Of a stretch of 64,000 nt of DNA, positions 49,238-59,099 are shown in pieces. Location of the stretch: assembly GCA_947095535.1 (NCBI GenBank), contig OX352773.1:267894515-267958514 (forward strand). The letters run 5' to 3'. Position 1 is the stretch's first letter, and every line of letters starts with the position of its first letter. The notes beneath the pieces are model-generated. The model was not told the origin of the DNA. It ran no database searches and saw only the letters and a program-made list of their open reading frames with translations. Both the position numbers and the translations under genes were made by a program. Source of the stretch: Poecilobothrus nobilitatus. Taxonomy: Eukaryota > Arthropoda > Insecta > Diptera > Dolichopodidae.

Positions 49238-49491
49238 AGTGTCTAAGCTAGCTATCTGAAATTTAGTGAAAAACTGTCCAGTTGCATGTCAAAAACTTTT
49301 GTAAAATTTGATTGGTCTAAAGCAGCAGGTTCAGGCTTTTTGCATTTCTTGGAACTTAATGAAACTAGGCGCAATAGATTCGGGTAGCTGCATTACAACT
49401 CCACAATTTACATAAATATATCTTTGTAGTTCGGTACTAAAACATCCAAGTTTTATAGAAACAGGATATATTACGTTCATACGGGTATCCC

Positions 49492-49512
49492 AGAGTTGAC
49501 ACAGTCTACTCT
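49492..49512 (+). other. 3' stem-loop of the DINE-1-like element
   Basis: Stem AGAGT-T-GAC paired with GTC-T-ACTCT around an ACA loop; eight pairs with one T/T mismatch. The same stem-loop occurs at 58416-58436, which argues that it is a structural end signal. Confidence 0.75.
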
Positions 49513-49554
49513 ACTGCACTCTTCCTCGTTTTTCTTTATAGTTTATTCTCCTGC

Positions 49555-49709
49555 CACATAAATGTGACAAGGAAATTTCACAGCCTTTCCTTTCCTTGTG
49601 TGGCTGTAAATGTCATAAGTTCGAATTATTCTTACTATGTGTGTTGGATTTGAACCCACACTCTCACTCGGTATTTATAGAGTATTTTATATATATGCTC
49701 TTACCGAAA
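49555..49709 (-). mobile_element. tRNA-derived SINE, minus strand, 5' head lost
   Basis: Read on the minus strand it has 'ggtaagagcatatat', a consensus B box 'gggttcaaatcca', the body 'atgacatttacagccacac' and the 3' palindrome 'cacatttatgtggcagg'. The A-box half ('ggcctagtggg' in other copies) is replaced by unrelated sequence, and no A-run or target-site duplication is visible. It lies about 20 bp after the DINE-1-like element. Confidence 0.75.
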
Positions 49710-50584
49710 TGACAGATATTTATTTAATTCAAAAAATTTTTTTAATAATTTAATCATTACTATATGCAATTAGATTGATGAGATTTAAGTAAATTTTACT
49801 ATTCTTTATGTCGTATATTTATGTCCTTTTAAATATTTCTAATATCCTTTTATGTGTGTCTTATAACATTAAAGTAAGAACATTATATTATTTCCACTTT
49901 CAGAATATTTATATTTATAAAATGGATAAAATTCAATACAAAAAAAATTATTTTAACAAAGGAAAAGAGCTCTTAGGGTCTTCCAGCTGAAATTTGAAAT
50001 AATTAATATTAAAGGAAAATATTATAAAAAAAAAATAGCAATTTTTAAATTTTTCAATAAATGCTTTAATAAAGTAAAAAAAAATAATTTGGTTATTTAC
50101 TTGTATACCTAAAGGAAGGAATTGAAATTCTAAAGTGATGTAATTGGTGAATTGAAACAATGCGGCACGTAGACTTCCCAGATTCTATTTATTGTGTGCT
50201 GGCGCTTCTTCTTAAATCATTATTCTAAGGTGCATTTAACGTAACTGTAGCAATTAAAGCAAATGTCCAAAAATTATATTTCTATTAAATTTCGAGGATG
50301 GTTTAACAACTGTAATAAATCTCCTATATAGAATAAGCATCAAAAAGACAAAAGCTTGTAAAGTTTTTAATCTAAGTTAATAATATAATTCAATCTAAAT
50401 ATTTAATGTCAAAAACCTAATTTTATATTAAGCTTTCTTGCAGATTTGTGATTTGGAAGTGATTGCTAACTTATGAAATCTTTTCGAATTGTTTTTATAT
50501 CAGAAAACTTATAAGATATCTTAAGATATTCATTCTAAAACACGATTCTTAATAATTGTATACAAGTACAATATTTTGCATATA
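49710..50584. other. AT-rich non-coding stretch
   Basis: Short overlapping frames on both strands (49808-49990 and 49948-50160). No family match or RNA gene. Confidence 0.5.
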
Positions 50585-51110
50585 TGTAGATATATATTTA
50601 TCAAAAAAATTTTGAGAAATTTGCCTAATAATTTTATACTTGCAGTCTGTCCTTCCATCGGTTTACAAAATTTCTATATCGTTTAACATGAACCAATGAA
50701 ATTTTAACCATTAACATGTCTCATTAAAAAATTTATGTTGAACGATTAATCACTTTTTTTTGGAGTCTCACACATTACCGAGCTAGACAACCCCCCAAAG
50801 TTGAAAAAACTGTATTATATTTATATCTCAAGTTTTTTTTAATATTTTTTCAATCTAATAACGCAGAACGACAGGATATTTTTTTAACTTTTTATCAAAA
50901 TTATATAATATTTTTGTAATTTGGCATTTAAATGTACCTACCGTTATGTGAGAACAATATTTTGTAAGATTTTGGTTCCTCCGTATCTCCGAAACGCTTT
51001 TAAAAGTACAGTTTGCAAATTGTGGAAGCAGAAAAATATTTGAGTATTACCTCAGAAAAAATGTTTGTTCTTTTCCCTATTTAAGACGTCAATGTTTATC
51101 AATGTTTATT
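50585..51110 (+). repeat. Dispersed repeat family D, copy
   Basis: Collinear with 41890-42430: 'gcagtctgtccttcc', 'tttacaaaatttctatatcg', 'aatattttttcaatctaata', 'atttaaatgtacctaccgtt', 'gtaagattttggttcctccg' and a 3' segment ending near 'cctcagaaaaaatgtttg'. Confidence 0.55.
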
Positions 51111-52074
51111 CTTTTCCCTATTTTGACTAGGGGTCAAAAATAGAAAATAATCTATTAGAAGTTATTCGAAGTTGTTTTGATTTGGACATATTTTGGTATA
51201 AATGTTAAATTTTCTTTCAATTTATTTATACGTTACTTTTTTTGAAAGCAAAATATTTTAATTTGCATGATAATTTACCACTTTAAAAATTCACAAAATA
51301 CAATTATCACTAGAAAATATCATGTTTATAAATTGAATGCGTGATAATTGATAAAAAAAAAAGAAAAAATATATAAGCGATAAATTACGCTTCAGAATGT
51401 TTTTATTTTGAATTATCATTTAATGACACAAATTGTGACATTTATGGGCACCAAACTTTGTACAATTAAAATAATATGCAGACTAAACAAAAAAAAAAAT
51501 TGTCACGCTAAAGTTAAACTTTATTTTACATGAGAAGCACAATAGGGCGGGTTAAACGCCTTAACATTAAATAATATTGTTCATCCCATTATTGAATTTA
51601 TATATGATGAAAAAAGAATTGTATGTAAATTAAGGGATTAGCGTGTTTATTACTTTTGAAATTTAATAACATTTTATTTAATCCTTTCAGTTATTTATCG
51701 AGTTTTTTAGTTTTTTAATAAAATAAAATTTTTTTTTTATTTCAATTATAATATGTAGATGACATGCAGATGTACAAATTCAGATCTTTTATGTTTAATT
51801 CATTTTATATTTAAATTTAATTTTTAAAAGGAATATGTTGGCAATATAAGAAAAATATTGGTTTCACTACGCGTTTATGTTAAATCTAACAAGTCAATAT
51901 TTAGTATATGCATAGTCAAAATTTTAATCCTCTTTGATATTGACAAACTTATGGGATATATTTAGATCATCCATTATTAAAAAATATTAATCTATCATTA
52001 GTTTTGAAGCCACATTTCTTAAAAGGAAACATATAACAAACATATAAAGAAATTTAAGAAGAAGATTAACATCC
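51111..52074. other. AT-rich non-coding stretch
   Basis: A small palindrome 'ggcgggttaaacgcc' lies at about 51546-51560. The remainder is AT-rich unique sequence. Confidence 0.5.
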
Positions 52075-52235
52075 TCCTTGAACAGAACTCTTTCCTTCAT
52101 CCTCCACAATCCTAATTATTTCAAACCTATAATTCCTAAGTAATTTCTCCCTCATCCTTTCCCACAAAACCAAACTGTAAATTATATCACTATAAAGGAC
52201 AGGATCATCCTAAAGTTTGGTTTTAAAGGGGATGC
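52075..52235 (+). repeat. Dispersed repeat family C, copy 3
   Basis: A C-rich run ('catcctttcccacaaaacca') is followed by 'aactgtaaatt', 'aaaggacaggatcatccta' and 'aagtttggttttaaagggg'. Collinear with 34820-34895. A 77-codon frame at 52242-52475 starts just downstream but is not recognisable. Confidence 0.6.
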
Positions 52236-52719
52236 TTTTAGATGGTTAAAGTTCAACACTACACAGAAGAGATTCGTGCAGGTCCTTTGAGTGATTTTCG
52301 ACCTTTTTTTTCGTCCCTTGTTAGAAAAAAAGATCACAATACGGGAAACTTTATGAGGGGTACAATATTTAAATATTTTAAAAATTACAGAAAGATATTG
52401 AAAAAGTATTCAAATTTTTTTATTATATATTTCTTTAAGATATATTTGAGTTGCACATATTGTTTTTCTTTTTAATAAACAACAAATTCCATGGATGTTA
52501 TGTATTATGTATTAGGACGTAATGTATTTTCCTAACACTTTCCACTATTAGAGTTTTTGTTTCGTACAAGTTATCTACTACAATTTTATTGTCGAAAGGT
52601 TGGCGTCTATATTTTGAATGTCATTTAAAACCAATTTTTTATCTTTTACCATATATAAAATATTATTTCGTGCAAAAAAGGGTCAGAGGATTTTTAACGG
52701 CCTGCTACAGTTTTATTTT
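52236..52719. other. AT-rich non-coding stretch
   Basis: Holds the 77-codon frame 52242-52475, whose first 40 residues ('MVKVQHYTEEIRAGPLSDF') are less AT-driven and whose rest is homopolymer translation. I cannot assign it; it may belong to the family C element. Confidence 0.4.
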
Positions 52720-52840
52720 GTTTTCTTCCTTTCCAATGCTATAAGAAGCGTCATTTATTATTCATATTTGATTAAGTGTTAGAGTCTAAAAATATTGGTT
52801 TCACTAAACTTTTGTTTACTTAGCTGTAAACCTGCTAGAG
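52720..52840 (-). repeat. Family B, minus-strand copy
   Basis: The reverse complement shows 'gtttagtgaaaccaatat', 'cacttaatcaaatatgaata', 'ataaatgacgcttcttatag', matching the central part of family B at 17030-17105. Diverged; no A-run left. Confidence 0.55.
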
Positions 52841-53509
52841 TTAAATATACATTCAATTATTATCAAAAGTACAATTATACATTTTTATAAATTAAAAATT
52901 ATTTTGAAACTATTTGTGGAGTATCTAACAATAGATCTTGGCATTTTGGCATTAAGTGAAAATTTTGAATTAAATTTTATACAAAACCATTATTTCTCGC
53001 ATATTTTACAAATTTTCTTAAATTGGAAAAGAAAATCAAAAAATAAAAACATTGTTTCAAAAAAACAAAAGGCGAAAATTCCTTTCAAGGTTTTTATAAT
53101 GCTAAAAATCCTTGACCCAGCGTTAAACCTTTTGTGTATAAAATATAAGAATATTTTTTTTTTTTTTTGTATTATAGAAATTAATTTCGAAATTTGTATC
53201 CTAACGAAGAAAATTTTCATATATAAATGGTTTCACTTTTTATTAAATATTATATGTATAAATTGTTAGTATTTTTGTTCTTTTTAAAAGGAATTCTCAA
53301 TAAATTAAAATGGTTTCCATCCATCGCTTTCATCTATAGAGAAATGTTTTTTTATTCTTTTTATAACATTTTTCAAGAAATTTTAAAAAATATTTTTATT
53401 ATTTTCACTTTGTCAGTTTATCCAATGATAGTCTGTTTATTTTCACTCTATTTGTATATAAGTCTGTCACAAAAGAAGCTAAAAGTTGAAAAAACCCAAT
53501 ATTTAAATT
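52841..53509. other. AT-rich non-coding stretch with chance frames
   Basis: Frames of 121, 76 and 109 codons (52904-53269 +, 52990-53220 -, 53227-53556 +) overlap each other on both strands and are Phe/Ile/Lys/Asn-rich. They have no domain and no splice context. The last runs into family D. Confidence 0.5.
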
Positions 53510-53935
53510 TCTATAACAGAAGTGTTCTACAGCCCTACAGGATAGTTTTTCAATGAGAAAACGTTAAGCAATTGTAAATTTCTCAAGCTTTATAAAGAAC
53601 ATTTTTGCAATTTAACACTTCAATTTACCGTTAATATGGGCAGCAAAATTTTTCCATCTGAAAGCTTATAATGAAAAATTTAAAATGTTGATCTTAAAGA
53701 GTTAAATGGATTAAAGTGTTTTAAGAGAATAAAAACTAGATTTTTTTGAATGTTAGGACCTGGAACTCGGACATCAGTGCTAAGAAGCAAAAATTGAAGC
53801 CCAAAAACATTTAATTTTTATAAACGGATAGAGTTTAGAGTTTTTACAATTGTTGCGAAAATAGTTATAATCTTAGATTGCGTTTTAATTTTTTTTTTTT
53901 TGGAAATTTACACTCTTAAAAATCTTTGATATTTC
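53510..53935 (+). repeat. Dispersed repeat family D, copy
   Basis: Matches family D from 'gtttttcaatgagaaaacg' through 'cttcaatttaccgttaatat' to the 3' block 'ttttttggaaatttacactc' followed by 'ttaaaaatctttg', which corresponds to 42725-42760. Confidence 0.5.
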
Positions 53936-55026
53936 ATACTGTTTTGTTAAACTCATACAAATATATCTACATATTATTATATACTTTTCTACTTATAAAC
54001 ATAATATGTGTTATATATTTTACAAAATTTTACTAAGAACTTAATCTTAGAATTAAACATTTAATCAAAAAAACGGAAAGAACATATTTTTTTTGTAAAG
54101 AATATTCGAATTAAAACGAAAACAAAAAAAAAAAGAAAATAAACGGAAACAAAACCAAGAAATAGGGATGAGAAAAATAATCTACTTTAAGAAATTAAAA
54201 TTTTCTTTATTATATATATTTATTTCTTCTTCTTTTAAATTCGATCAGGAATTAAATGAAGATCCTAAAGCAGATAAAAAAATTTTATCCTGATTTCTTA
54301 AATTAAAATACATAAAATATAAAAAAAATTGTAGGGTTTCACAAAAAAAAAGTTTATTTCTCATTTTGTTTTATTTCTGGGTTATTGCCCTTTTCATTTT
54401 GAAATAAACCTTTTCATACATTTTTTTTATCTGATTTTCAAAGCTTGTATAGCTACAGATACTAATATATTACTATATAAATAATACTTACTATTTGATA
54501 ATGAGATTAATGCCAATGTTCTTAATATTTTTAACCTAAAGGAACATATTTATGAAAATGTAGTAATTAATTTTTTTTTTGAAGAAAATTGAAGTAAAAT
54601 TTTTAAATTTTATTTTTATTGTATCTTAAAAGAACACAATTGAATTGATAATAAGTGTTATATCTTTAAATCCATAGAACTTATTTTGATAGTTCCTAAT
54701 TAATAATTAAAAACAAAAATTTTTTTTTTAAACTGAAGATATGTTTTTTTACTTTTAAACAGTACATTAAATTTTTTATCCATTCAAAATGGTGGATTGT
54801 TTATGAAACATACCTAAAAAGAAAAAAGAAAAAAAAAATTTATAATTAGTACATTTGAAGATAATATCTATTATTTTAATTTAAAAATTTATTGTTTGGT
54901 ATTTGCTTTTATTAAACTTTATTTTTGGGAATTGTGTAGACCAAAATTAAATTTAATATGGAGATTGGATATTAACAAGGTTCTGCACATCCAACAGACT
55001 TGTTAATATCTATGTTCAATATTGTA
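53936..55026. other. AT-rich non-coding stretch
   Basis: A- and T-runs and unique AT-rich sequence. No gene or repeat match was seen. Confidence 0.5.
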
Positions 55027-55200
55027 GGTTCGAAAAGTTGGGAAGGGATCAGTTATCGGATGTAGAGTTCGGAAAAAGTCCTTAATGGATTCGTAAAACA
55101 TTTTCCAACGAGATTTAAATATTCAGAATTCGAGAAGTTAAGAAGACCTCAGTTGTTGGATCTAGAGTTCAGAATAAGTTTTCTAAATTCATATGATCAT
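55027..55200. repeat. Local tandem duplication, 100-bp period
   Basis: 'ttcgaaaagttgggaaggg', 'tcagttatcggatgtagagt' and 'tcggaaaaagtc' from 55029 recur from 55129 as 'ttcgagaagttaagaagacc', 'tcagttgttggatctagagt' and 'tcagaataagtt'. Offset is exactly 100 bp at the 'cga(a/g)aagtt' landmark (55031 and 55131). Confidence 0.65.
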
Positions 55201-55479
55201 ATGTTTTTTTAAAAGCCTATTATGCATATAATCGAAAAGGGTTTGAAGAGTGAAATTTTATAACATCAAGTAAAAACTGATTGTCTTATAATGTGTTATA
55301 ATAGTTTTAAATATCAGCTTTGAGTTTTAATTTATACTCCTCGATTTTTAGCAAGTGTTAGTAATTATATTAATATTCTTTTTTGTGCAAACATTTTAGC
55401 TACCAGTTTTTGCTGTTGCCCTAGATGTTATCAATTTTGTAAGAGAACTTAAACTTTCATTTGTTAGCAACTCTCAAAT

Positions 55480-55790
55480 TCTATCTAATCATATATCTTA
55501 AACGCATATTACAACAACAAATAGGGGCGGCCGACCCCAAACCCTTGCTAAACAAATTATTAAAACCCTGTTTTTGTAACCAACTTTAAAATTCCTCCTA
55601 ATTATGTGTTTTACATAAATATTTCAACAACAAAACATTTAAATGAAAGGCGACTACTGCCTCCAATCCTTCAACAACAAAACATTGCCTTGAACAATAA
55701 AAAATTTAAACGAAAGAGGGCAACTCTTAATACACGAATTATTGAAATCCTGATTTTATAACCAACTCTAACACCCTCCATATTAATATA
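55480..55790. repeat. Degenerate tandem repeat, ~180-bp period
   Basis: 'ttattaaaaccctgtttttg' with 'taaccaactttaaaattcct' near 55557 recurs near 55738 as 'attattgaaatcctgatttt' with 'ataaccaactctaacaccct'. The 'acaacaa' words before a G-rich stretch also recur. It is notably less AT-rich than its surroundings. Confidence 0.55.
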
Positions 55791-55926
55791 CAGTATTTAA
55801 CATAGAGTCAAATGATAATACAAAAATTGGCAAAAAATATTCAAATGCCATATACAGGCAAATGAAATACAAAAATAAGACACGCTTCCTATTTCATATG
55901 CTTTTATATTAACTCGTCGCTGTCGG

Positions 55927-55927
55927 T

Positions 55928-55958
<31 letters not shown>

Positions 55959-55961
55959 TTT
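55927..55961. repeat. (TTTA)n microsatellite
   Basis: Nearly nine uninterrupted TTTA units, directly upstream of the 440-bp duplication. Confidence 0.9.
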
Positions 55962-56022
55962 GTCATTCTGTCACGCTTTTTATTATCTTCGTAATCTGTT
56001 AGCAACATTTGCAAGTGTTGTA

Positions 56023-56102
56023 TGGTGCAGAGGAAAGTGTACAGGTTTCAAAAGTGGGGGTTATGTTGTTCGAGTCCAGTTCACATGCAACTTTTTTTTT
56101 TT
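56023..56102 (+). promoter_or_regulatory. Pol III type 2 promoter-like A/B boxes with T-run, unit 1
   Basis: A box 'tggtgcagagg' at 56023-56033, B box 'gttcgagtcc' at 56068-56077, and an oligo-T stretch from 56091 that could end a transcript of about 80 nt. A-to-B spacing (45 nt) is that of tRNA genes. Activity is inferred only. Confidence 0.5.
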
Positions 56103-56462
56103 AACTATCTATTCATCAACATTTTTTGAATAAAATATGTATATATTTTGTATATATGAATTTGAAACTTAAATTTTTATCTCCTAAATTCATGCATACA
56201 ATACACATGCAATATATTTTTGATCTTTTCTCCTATAATAGTATAATATTGATGTCCATTGCACATGGCGTTTTTTTTGTATTAGCAAAACAATACATAC
56301 AATATTTTTATGTATGTTGCTAAATTATTTCGTTTACAACATTTGTTTAGTATTTAAATCAAAATATTTGCTGTCAACATTCTTTAATGCATATTGAATA
56401 TGTATGGTTAAAAATTAAGATTTTATGTTCGTAATATGTTCATTAAATATTTAAGTGTTGTA

Positions 56463-56547
56463 TAGTGCAGAGGAGAGTGTACAGGTTTTGAAAGTAAGGG
56501 TAATTTGGTTCGAATCCAATTCGTGTACGTATATTTTTTTTTTTTTT
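56463..56547 (+). promoter_or_regulatory. Pol III type 2 promoter-like A/B boxes with T-run, unit 2
   Basis: A box 'tagtgcagagg' at 56463-56473, B box 'ggttcgaatcc' at 56507-56517 (matches consensus), oligo-T from 56534. The B box is closer to consensus here than in unit 1. Confidence 0.5.
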
Positions 56548-56986
56548 GTTAACTGTATTCATCAACATTTTTTTAATAAAATTTTATGTATAATATACAC
56601 ATATTATTTGATCTTTCCTCCTATAATAATTTAGTTCAATCAATCTTGATGTGCACATGTATTTTGTATTAGAATTTAGCAAAACACAAAGTATATTAGG
56701 TACAATATTTTTATGTTGCTAAATTATTTTGTTTTAAAACATTTGTTTAGGATTTAAATCAGAATATTTGTTGTCAACATTCTTTATTGCATATTGAATA
56801 TGCATGGTGTTAAAAATTAATATTTTATGTGTTTTATTTAGGAACATTTATTATGTCGATTGTGTATATAGATATACATATAAAATTTCATTCAAAATAA
56901 TTCCAATTGCCAAATTCAAACTACATACATACATAATATATTTTTGTATGTACATAGTAAAGAATATAAAAAGTAAAAATCATTAC

Positions 56987-57071
56987 AAAAGTAAATTGCT
57001 GGAATAAATAAGAAACACGAACCTCAAATTTCCCAGATTTTTATTTAACCTTATTCCAGCAATTTACTTTT
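56987..57071. repeat. Perfect 21-bp inverted repeat with 43-nt loop
   Basis: Arms 56987-57007 and 57051-57071 are exact reverse complements (core 'gtaaattgctggaataa'). Just after the right arm, the stretch 'acttttatattataacag' at 57066-57083 recurs at 57109-57126. This could be a tiny palindromic element, a short hairpin precursor or a duplication by-product. Confidence 0.8.
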
Positions 57072-57683
57072 ATATTATAACAGATCAAAATGCTTGCACT
57101 AGCAACTCACTTTTATATTATAACAGTCCAAATAGCTAAAGTTTTGCAATCAATTTTATTTTCTACTTTTTAGGGGGCGAATTCGGTTTTGATAAAAGCA
57201 TATGTATTTTAAAAATTATTTTTTTTACTTATTATTTTATTTAAATGCTATTTGTTTCTTCGTTTAAGTTCTTTAATCTTAAATTGCTTTATTAGATTTC
57301 TATTTCCTTTAAAATCTCTTTAATCTTAAATAAAACAGTACATTTGTATTAAAGGATTTAACTTATTAGTTTAAATAAAAGTTGTATTATGTTTTCCTTT
57401 TAAAAGTGAGATATTAACGCTATGCTACTAAAAAAAAAAAAATTTTATTTCGTTGAAAATTGGTATTATGCTAATGAAAATTAAATACTTTAACCCGAAG
57501 ATATGTACACATATATCTTCATATGTGTAAATATATATATATATATAACAGTTAAACAGTTATACATACATAACAGATATAAAATAGTTAAAAGCCATCT
57601 ATTTTAAGATCCAATTTTCGCTTACCATGAAAGTAGGATTCTATTATTAAGTTTCTAACTTCTCTGATTAATTTTTACTTTTC
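57072..57683. other. AT-rich non-coding stretch
   Basis: A possible weak family C-like segment ('cagtacatttgtattaaagg' near 57338) and an (AT)n run near 57530-57547. No gene. Confidence 0.45.
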
Positions 57684-58456
57684 ATACCCGTATGAACTAT
57701 GTTCAAGGGTATAATAAATTTGCCATTACGTTTGTGACACCTTAAAGGAGTCGAGCTAGATATAGTGTCAAAGGTATGGATCGGCTCAGAATCGAATTCT
57801 GAGTCGATTAAGCCATGTACGTCCGTCCGTCCGTCCGTCCTCACGATAACTCAAAAAATAAAGGAGCTAAGAGGCTGAAATTTTTTTTACGGCACTTTTG
57901 CAAAATTGTTAGTTTTGCTATTTAAATCCAACATTTTCGGTCGACGGGTTCGAGTAGCTGCCATGCTACTTCTATCTTTATATAGAAATAACTCAGTATC
58001 TCTTCAAGCTAGGTTTCTGAAATTTTGCAAATGATGATCAAGTTTTATGGCAACAACTTTTGTAAAATTTGGTTTTGGTAGTGCGACGGGTTCGGGTAGC
58101 TACCATACAACTTATACGTTTAAATGAGAATAACTCAGTGTCTATTGAAGTTAGGAACCTGAAATTTAGTAAAGAGGTGTCGAGTTATAGGCCAACAACT
58201 TTTGTAAAATTTGGTTGGTCTAGAGCAACCGGTTCAGGCTTCTTGCACCTCTTGGAACTTAATGAAGCTAGGCGCAATAGATTCAGGTAGCTGTCATACA
58301 ACTCCACAATTTACATAAATATATCTCTGTAGTTCGGTACTAAAACATCTGAATGTTTTTAAAAGATGATCAAGTTTTATAGAAACAGGATATATTACGT
58401 TCATACGGGTATCCCAGAGTTGACACAGTCTACTCTACTGCACTCTTCTTCGTTTT
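57684..58456 (+). mobile_element. DINE-1-like Helentron-associated element, compact copy
   Basis: Subterminal inverted repeats 'atacccgtatgaac' (57684-57697) and 'gttcatacgggtat' (58399-58412) are perfect. A (GTCC)5 microsatellite lies at 57821-57840. Internal motif copies are at 57949, 58091 and 58282, the 3' stem-loop at 58416-58436, and the end is 'cactcttcttcgtttt'. The copy is nearly identical to 48487-49533 over the 5' block, including 'ggatcggctcagaatcg' and 'gattaagccatgtacgtccg'. It lacks the 307-bp duplication, so this is probably the ancestral arrangement. The frame at 58069-58290 is an artefact of the motif. High similarity between the two copies suggests recent activity relative to the decayed copy at 3.2 kb. 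Confidence 0.8.
57821..57840. repeat. (GTCC)5 microsatellite in the DINE-1-like element
   Basis: Five uninterrupted GTCC units. GTCY microsatellites at this position are a described hallmark of DINE-1 elements. Confidence 0.9.
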
Positions 58457-58460
58457 TTTT

Positions 58461-59099
58461 TGTTTTTCTTTATAAATGAATTTTAAAATTTTTTTAAAAA
58501 ATCTTTTCAATTATTTGTTCAATTATTTGAAAAATTTTATGAGTAAAACTTTATTTAGAGTTTTTCTTTGGGTTTTTCTTTTTTGTACTTGTTAAAAAAT
58601 ACTTTAATAAAATTTACGCAAAAAAAAAATTATCGAGTTAAAATTTACGTAAAACGAAAAATTAACAACATTTTTTTTTTTTTATTCTTTTTTCACTGTT
58701 CTCTTTTCTTTTCTTTTGTATTAATTTTTATGGCCTATAAAGGATAAAAATATAATTAAATTTTATATAGAAAACAAAAAGGAAAATAACAACAAACCAA
58801 CAGCAAACCAACAACCATTTGGATAAAATATGAAAAAAATTAAATTATCTTGTCTGTCAGTGTTTGTTTGTTTTTTTTTTTTTTTCTTTTCACTTTTATT
58901 TCTCCTGTATTTTTCTTTTATAATTAAATATGTAAAAAGTAAAATGGTGCATGTACCAATAATCTATGAATATACCAAAAGAGAATGTCACAAAGTTTTA
59001 ATAAAATAAAATTTCATTATAAAGAAATTTATTTGAGTAATTTTTATCAGTAAAAGCTTAAAAAAAAAAATTTCATTATATTATAAAGTTTACTTTTTA
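58461..59099. other. AT-rich non-coding stretch
   Basis: T-rich then A-rich homopolymer tracts. No gene. Confidence 0.5.

Larger units (their letters stand above)
48487..49533 (+). mobile_element. DINE-1-like Helentron-associated element with internal duplication
   Basis: The 5' subterminal inverted repeat 'atacccgtatgaac' (48487-48500) matches the 3' one 'gttcatacgggtat' (49475-49488) perfectly. A conserved 5' block ('acgtttgtgacaccttaaag') and a degenerate GTCC stretch (48622-48637) follow. The motif 'ttcgagtagctgccatac' and variants recur at 48743, 48885, 49050, 49192 and 49379. After the 3' repeat comes a stem-loop at 49492-49512 (AGAGT-GAC with GTC-ACTCT, one T/T mismatch, loop ACA) and the end 'cactcttcctcgttttt'. 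This layout matches the known DINE-1/HINE structure of flies. Such elements are non-autonomous and encode no protein; the 86-codon frames inside only repeat the motif. The segment from about 48624 to 48930 is duplicated at 48931-49237. Confidence 0.8.
55985..56835 (+). repeat. 440-bp direct duplication with a tRNA-like Pol III cassette in each unit
   Basis: Unit 1 is ~55985-56424 and unit 2 ~56425-56835. The landmarks 'aagtgttgtat(g/a)gtgcag' at 56013 and 56453 are exactly 440 bp apart. Each unit opens with an A box (56023-56033 and 56463-56473), then a B box (56068-56077 and 56507-56517; the second is the perfect consensus 'ggttcgaatcc') and then a long T-run (about 56091 and 56534). The rest of the unit (for example 'ttagcaaaac', 'gtcaacattctttaatgcat') is shared too. 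Acceptor and anticodon stems do not pair well, so these are tRNA-derived rather than clear tRNA genes. The two 65-67 codon frames in the units are artefacts. Confidence 0.75.

Noticed and set aside
52904..53556. Frames of 121 and 109 codons
   Set aside because: They overlap a minus-strand frame, are rich in Phe/Ile/Lys/Asn, lack domains, and the second runs into repeat family D.
55927..55961. Telomere-like or satellite array
   Set aside because: A simple TTTA microsatellite of under nine units.
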